Part shown: positions 6,031 through 9,898 of the stretch, one piece after another
How the letters are laid out: every line of letters starts with the position of its first letter
How positions within the stretch are numbered: position 1 is the stretch's first letter
Source of the DNA: Halanaerobium sp964649895
GTDB taxonomy: Bacteria; Bacillota; Halanaerobiia; Halanaerobiales; Halanaerobiaceae
DNA length: 9,898 nt
Assembly: GCA_964649895.1 (NCBI GenBank)
Contig: CAZYRX010000067.1
Coordinates: forward strand, 1 to 9,898
Reading direction: 5' to 3'
Notes under the pieces: model-generated
Databases searched by the model: none
The model's input: only the letters and a program-made list of their open reading frames with translations
What the model was told of the DNA's origin: nothing
Made by a program: the position numbers and the translations under genes

Positions 6031-9000
6031 TGTTTAAGAAGAATGAGCAATTGATGCTCCTTTTACTTGCATTTTTAATAATATTTTCTTCAGCGGTAAT
6101 TTATGCAGAAGATAATTATGATAGTTTGGATAAGGTTTTAGAGACATTTGTGGATTCCAGGGAAACAAGGAAGCTAAAAGAATACGGAAGCAGAAAAGAA
6201 AAAGCTGCTTTTACAAAAAAGCTTGAAGATGAAGTCTACAGGCCTGTAGATGAAAAAGTCTTGAATTATCTCAGGGATTCAGCTGAATATGAAGGTAAAA
6301 ATATAATCACCGATGATTTTCGCACACCTGGTTCTGACAGCAGCAGTGTAAATACAGATCGAGATGTGAGGATACTGGTAGAGGCTGAAACCGACCGTTG
6401 GATAGAGATTCCAACTTCAAAATGGGAGGATATATATTATGAGGAGTTCGCAAAGCAGACCCATTTTAGTACAGCTGCAGAAAGTAAAACCCAGCGCAAG
6501 AAATTACTAAAAGAACATGCTGAAAAATATAGGCAGGCTCCAACTGATAGGCTTCATCTCGAGGCCAGTAGAGATTATTCTGATCAATATGGAGAGGCAG
6601 TACCGAGAATAGTTAAAGTTAAACAGGGAAAAGCAGCATTAAATGATCCAGAGGGACTTGCACTGATGTACATGGAAAAAGCAGATGAACAGCTGAGAAA
6701 GGCTAAAAATACTGCAGATTCTAATCTAAAAGCAATGCATGAAACAGAAGCTGTGATGCAGCTGAAAAAAGGTGTTATTACATTAGAAGAATTACGAAAT
6801 TCATATATCAATCAGGGCTATGAGATGGGTAAGCTGCCGGAAAATTTTAAGTCCATTGCAGCAGAAATTAAAGCTCAGGATGGCAGTGGATCCGGCATGG
6901 ATACACTTAAGACAAAGATGAAAAGCTCAGGTTTTATTGACAGCAGTGATTTTAAAGATAAATTGGGCAGTCAGCTTGGTTCACTCAAGATTGCAAAGTT
7001 TAAAAAGGCAGAGAAAAAGCCGCTCATCAGCAGACAGAAAGCACTAAAGTCATTTTCAGTTATCAGTGATTTGGTTGGGGTGAAAGATGCTCTGGATAGA
7101 GTTTCACAGGGTAGTCATCTCTTATTTAACTATGAAGCTGATGATAGTACTGGTGTTAAACTGGCCAAGGCCTCCGCAGCAGCAGCTGTAGAACTTCTTC
7201 CCATACCTTTGATCGAAGCAGCCGACCGGGGTTGGGAAATTGATGAAGAAGAGAAAAGATTTTTAAAAACAATGCTTGAGAACGGTAAAACAGGTGGTTG
7301 GGAAACCCATCCTGTAACAAGTATGGCAAGGGTCAGCACCAAAATTATCACAAGGACAGCAGTATCTATGACAGCTGCCCCCCTCTTGAGTGGACTTCAG
7401 GCATTGGAATCAGGGGCAGATTATGCAGCAGACGGTTTTAATAATTATCTGGCAGAATTTAATAACAGAGAATCAAAAGAACTGCAGCAGGCAAAAAGAG
7501 AAGCCTTTGCAGCAAGAAAAGAAGATTTTTATCTAGATAAAATCTATGCAAATATAGAAAGAGGAGCAGTTATCAATCCTGAGAGAGAGCTTAACTTCTA
7601 TGCACTCAGAAATGAGGACTGGGATCAGAATCTTTTAGCCCGCTGGGAGATTCAGACTGATGATGGGCAGAACATTATTTTAAAACAGAATTCAAGCAGC
7701 AGCAGTAGAGCAGAAGAAATTGAATTTATTCCTCAAAATTTGGCACCTGCTCGATACAGCATCTATCTGCGGATATTTGATCCACTAACAATGCTGCAGT
7801 ACAATTATGCTGAATACAGCTTCAGCATTGCAGATTATATAGAGCTGGGTAAACTCAATTTGAGCAGAGATGGTTTTAATGGTTCAGCAGCTGTAAATGA
7901 TTTAATCATAGGAGACGGCATCTATCTAAGCAGCAGCAGAATAGGTAACTGGAGTGATCAGTACAGAGTTGAATGGTTCTATGATGGTTTGATGATTAAG
8001 TCAGCTCAGGCATCAGATCCGAATATCCATCAGATTTACTTTAATACTGATTCACTTGAATCTGGCAGACATCAGATGGCCCTGAGAATAATTGATAGTA
8101 ATAATAAGATTATTTCTCACAGGAGTTTAGAGTTTTCACTGGGTAATGATGATAATGAGAAGGCTGAAGAAGAGGATACTGCAGGAGAGGAAGATAGAGC
8201 TGAAAAGCTAAGTGAAGAAGATGCTGATGACTCTGATGAAGTAGAATTAAAGCCTGAGCCTTCTCTCCTGGAATATGACAGTCAAAGTGAGATCGAAATA
8301 GTAGAAGAAGTTGAGAGTGGAAGTTCAGCTTATACTGAATCAGAACAGAGATTAAATGAAAAAATGGTTGAAATAATAAAAAATGTTGATCATGATTACA
8401 GCTCTTCTCAGATACAGAATGAAGTAAAAAGGCTGCTGCAGAAAGGTGCAGACCCTAATTACAGAGATGGTATTTTTAGTTCTGATTATACACCTCTTCA
8501 CTTGGCGGTAATGCTCGGCAGAATTAAAACTGCAGAGATACTTATCAATCATGGGGCAGAGGTTAATGCAGTAACTTCAGATTATACTAAAAGAAGTACG
8601 GCTCTCTTAGCTGTAACTGCTGATCCAACCGACATAGCCTGCAAGCATTATGCAGGCAAACAGATAACGATACTTGAAGATAGGGGAGAAGATGAAGATG
8701 TAATCTACAGAGAGGTAGAGGAATATATAAATTACTTAATGCTTGAGATGCTGATTGAAAATGGAGCGGATCTTAATCTACCTGAATATGATTATAATGG
8801 AATTCGTGGGACAGTTTTATCTAGAGCAGTTGATATGAGATATCCCCATATAGTTGAATTACTGCTTAAAGACGGTGCAGTTAAGTATATTGAAGATGTA
8901 AAGTACCACAGATTCAATTCACTGCAGGAGTATGTCGAACATGAGATTGATGAATATAGAGAAGTTTTAGCAGATAACAAATATCCAGAGAATGTCAGGG

Positions 9001-9080
9001 ATTTAGAATACAAAATAAATAGATATAAGAAAATACTCAAACTTTTAAATGATTATAAGGTACCGGGATTTAATAATTAA
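6030..9080 (+). CDS. Large exported multidomain protein with C-terminal ankyrin repeats
   Basis: A 1016-residue protein I cannot assign to a known family. It has a Sec signal peptide (cleavage near IYA, residue 26). A mostly helical, charged region (about 27-510) includes NTDRDVRI (108-115) and two apolar Ala/Gly-rich stretches (about 376-398 and 435-470). Two similar beta-sandwich-like segments follow (about 512-600 and 605-705), each closing on an R-I-x-D motif and an aromatic beta strand. Next is an acidic linker (707-762, 27 of 56 residues Asp or Glu). The end carries ankyrin units: LLQKGADPN (802-810), TPLHLAVMLGR (821-831) with LINHGAEVN (838-846), EMLIENGADLN (906-916) and VELLLKDGA (942-950). 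GGAAAGGAG (6011-6019) and a one-base overlap with the TPR gene indicate translational coupling. Ankyrins bind proteins, so a scaffold or adhesive envelope role is plausible but unproven. No catalytic motif was recognised. Confidence 0.8.
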   Translation: MFKKNEQLMLLLLAFLIIFSSAVIYAEDNYDSLDKVLETFVDSRETRKLKEYGSRKEKAAFTKKLEDEVYRPVDEKVLNYLRDSAEYEGKNIITDDFRTPGSDSSSVNTDRDVRILVEAETDRWIEIPTSKWEDIYYEEFAKQTHFSTAAESKTQRKKLLKEHAEKYRQAPTDRLHLEASRDYSDQYGEAVPRIVKVKQGKAALNDPEGLALMYMEKADEQLRKAKNTADSNLKAMHETEAVMQLKKGVITLEELRNSYINQGYEMGKLPENFKSIAAEIKAQDGSGSGMDTLKTKMKSSGFIDSSDFKDKLGSQLGSLKIAKFKKAEKKPLISRQKALKSFSVISDLVGVKDALDRVSQGSHLLFNYEADDSTGVKLAKASAAAAVELLPIPLIEAADRGWEIDEEEKRFLKTMLENGKTGGWETHPVTSMARVSTKIITRTAVSMTAAPLLSGLQALESGADYAADGFNNYLAEFNNRESKELQQAKREAFAARKEDFYLDKIYANIERGAVINPERELNFYALRNEDWDQNLLARWEIQTDDGQNIILKQNSSSSSRAEEIEFIPQNLAPARYSIYLRIFDPLTMLQYNYAEYSFSIADYIELGKLNLSRDGFNGSAAVNDLIIGDGIYLSSSRIGNWSDQYRVEWFYDGLMIKSAQASDPNIHQIYFNTDSLESGRHQMALRIIDSNNKIISHRSLEFSLGNDDNEKAEEEDTAGEEDRAEKLSEEDADDSDEVELKPEPSLLEYDSQSEIEIVEEVESGSSAYTESEQRLNEKMVEIIKNVDHDYSSSQIQNEVKRLLQKGADPNYRDGIFSSDYTPLHLAVMLGRIKTAEILINHGAEVNAVTSDYTKRSTALLAVTADPTDIACKHYAGKQITILEDRGEDEDVIYREVEEYINYLMLEMLIENGADLNLPEYDYNGIRGTVLSRAVDMRYPHIVELLLKDGAVKYIEDVKYHRFNSLQEYVEHEIDEYREVLADNKYPENVRDLEYKINRYKKILKLLNDYKVPGFNN

Positions 9081-9116
9081 GCAAATTCATATGCTGGAAA
9101 TCTGAAGTTTATAATG

Positions 9117-9122
9117 AAGGGA
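9117..9122 (+). promoter_or_regulatory. Distant ribosome binding site of the PgpA-like gene
   Basis: AAGGGA lies 12 bases before the ATG at 9135, longer than the usual 5-9. No better start exists: the nearer ATG at 9123 is followed immediately by a stop codon. This suggests moderate translation initiation. Confidence 0.4.
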
Positions 9123-9134
9123 ATGTAAATTATT

Positions 9135-9614
9135 ATGGAAAAATTATATGAGAAATCGATTGAAGTTTTAAATGAAAGAGGAGTAACTATTGAAGATATA
9201 GCTGAGTTGGTTAAATCACTGCAGGAACCCTTTGATCCTGATATCAGCTTAGAAGCCTGTCTGGAAAATGTTGATGCTGTTCTGAAAAAAAGAGAGGTTG
9301 CTCATGCTATATTAACAGGAGTTGCACTTGATGAGCTGGCTGAAAAAAATATGCTTCCAGAGCCTCTCCAAAGTATTATAGATACAGATGAAGGACTTTA
9401 CGGAATCGACGAGATTATTCCGCTCTCCATTGTAAACCTCTATGGAACGATAGGTTTGACGAGTTATGGATTTTTGGACAAAGAGAAGATCGGAATAATT
9501 AAAGAGCTGGACACTAAAAAGGATGGTAAAGTTAATACTTTTTTAGATGATCTTGTTGCCGGAATTGCTGCGGCAGCTGCGAGCCGCTATGCTCATGGAG
9601 AAGGTAGTGAATAA
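9135..9614 (+). CDS. Phosphatidylglycerophosphatase A family protein (YutG-like)
   Basis: A 159-residue protein of the PgpA/YutG family. PgpA proteins remove the terminal phosphate from phosphatidylglycerophosphate to give phosphatidylglycerol at the membrane. Family blocks are EIAxL-like DIAELVKSLQ (21-30), REVAHAILTGVALDELAE (53-70), GLYGIDEIIPLSIVNLYG (87-104) and TFLDDLVAG (135-143). D92-E93 and D138-D139 align with the DE and LDD acidic motifs of Escherichia coli PgpA that bind Mg2+. Unlike E. coli PgpA, no clear membrane helix is present, as expected for the soluble Firmicutes branch, whose activity is less well established. It begins 54 bases after the ankyrin gene with no terminator between, so it may share that transcript. 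The family call is firm; the exact reaction is inferred. Confidence 0.85.
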   Translation: MEKLYEKSIEVLNERGVTIEDIAELVKSLQEPFDPDISLEACLENVDAVLKKREVAHAILTGVALDELAEKNMLPEPLQSIIDTDEGLYGIDEIIPLSIVNLYGTIGLTSYGFLDKEKIGIIKELDTKKDGKVNTFLDDLVAGIAAAAASRYAHGEGSE

Positions 9615-9653
9615 TTATTGTTGATTTGGAATCTATGAGACTGAGTCTATTAA

Positions 9654-9667
9654 TTGATGCAGATCAG
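9654..9667. promoter_or_regulatory. CRP/FNR-type inverted repeat upstream of the M20 gene
   Basis: TTGAT-GCAG-ATCAG matches TTGAT-N4-ATCAA at nine of ten positions. It lies about 126 bases before the M20 start and upstream of the possible promoter at 9719-9746, a position compatible with activation. It is the third such near-match in an intergenic region of this window. Confidence 0.3.
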
Positions 9668-9718
9668 AAAGGAATATTATAACTTTGGCAGAACTATAAA
9701 AAAGGTACTGAGGATGGA

Positions 9719-9746
9719 TTGTTAACCCTTATAATTGTAATATATG
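9719..9746 (+). promoter_or_regulatory. Possible promoter of the M20 peptidase gene
   Basis: TTGTTA (9719-9724, 4/6 of the -35 consensus) is followed after 16 bases by TATATG (9741-9746). A consensus TATAAT at 9730-9735 has no matching -35 box. Weak evidence; some promoter is expected in this 178-base gap, which shows no terminator or gene. Confidence 0.25.
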
Positions 9747-9792
9747 CTGTAATCTAATTTCAATTCTTTTTAGATAGTAGAAAGGAGATAGA

Positions 9793-9898
9793 ATGGATAT
9801 TTTCAAACTAAGTCACGAGTTAGAAACTGAAGTAATAAAAATTAGAAGACATCTACATCAATATCCTGAATTAAGCCTTGAAGAATTTAAAACAACAG
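9793..9898 (+). CDS. M20 family metallopeptidase/amidohydrolase, N-terminal fragment
   Basis: The first 35 codons of a gene cut by the right edge. The peptide includes IRRHLHQYPELSLEEFKTT, the diagnostic N-terminal block (RRxLHxxPELSxEE) of M20D amidohydrolases such as HipO and the IAA-amino acid and N-acyl amino acid hydrolases. These cytoplasmic dimetal enzymes cleave N-acyl amino acids or related amides. The metal ligands lie beyond the window, so the substrate cannot be judged. AAAGGAGA (9781-9788) gives a strong ribosome binding site four bases before the ATG. Confidence 0.85.
   Translation, partial: MDIFKLSHELETEVIKIRRHLHQYPELSLEEFKTT

Noticed and set aside
7687..7706. AGC/AGT serine codon run as a possible slippage-prone tract
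   Set aside because: Five serine codons with mixed third bases are too few and too imperfect for phase variation by slippage.
9638..9648. AGACT-G-AGTCT palindrome after the PgpA-like gene
   Set aside because: The arms cannot form a hairpin with a one-base loop and no T-run follows, so it is neither a terminator nor an evident operator.
9719..9735. Rex-like half-site TTGTTAA upstream of the M20 gene
   Set aside because: Only the left half matches the redox repressor Rex operator (TTGTTAA-N4-TTAACAA); the right half is absent. It is better read as a weak -35 box.

Overview
The window looks like chromosomal DNA of a low-GC, anaerobic Firmicutes-type bacterium. A halanaerobe (Halanaerobiales) is my best guess. 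The basis is indirect: AT-rich DNA, strong AGGAGG-type ribosome binding sites, acidic proteins, a GH13 enzyme, a DUF1847 protein, an AmmeMemoRadiSam enzyme and a YutG/PgpA-like protein. No RNA gene, insertion sequence, CRISPR array, integrase or phage gene is visible, so nothing points to a mobile island.

Layout: bases 1-1658 hold the first 552 codons of a cytoplasmic GH13 alpha-amylase-type enzyme on the minus strand, whose 3' end is cut by the window edge. After a 315-base divergent spacer comes a cysteine-rich DUF1847 protein (1974-2591, +). A small membrane protein of unknown family follows (2757-3113, +) with its own promoter. It converges, with a one-base gap, on an AmrS-type radical SAM enzyme (3115-3984, -) that ends short of the usual family C-terminus. 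A very AT-rich divergent spacer (3985-4347) leads to an orphan prepilin-like protein (4348-5067, +).

Bases 5191-9080 are the least ordinary part. They encode a two-gene unit for exported proteins: a TPR protein whose stop codon overlaps the start of a 1016-residue protein. The larger protein has a signal peptide, a long helical region with apolar stretches, two similar beta-sandwich-like segments, an acidic linker and a C-terminal ankyrin block. This pair matches no system I can name; it could be an envelope scaffold or a surface interaction device. A PgpA/YutG-type phospholipid phosphatase gene (9135-9614) follows closely, and an M20 metallopeptidase/amidohydrolase gene starts at 9793 and runs off the right edge.

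Regulation: three intergenic regions contain a near-match to the CRP/FNR-type box TTGAT-N4-ATCAA (2691-2704, 4031-4044, 9654-9667), and a shortened N3 version lies over the predicted prepilin promoter (4212-4226). This suggests a small set of co-regulated, perhaps redox-responsive, genes. It is a pattern seen by eye and not statistically tested.
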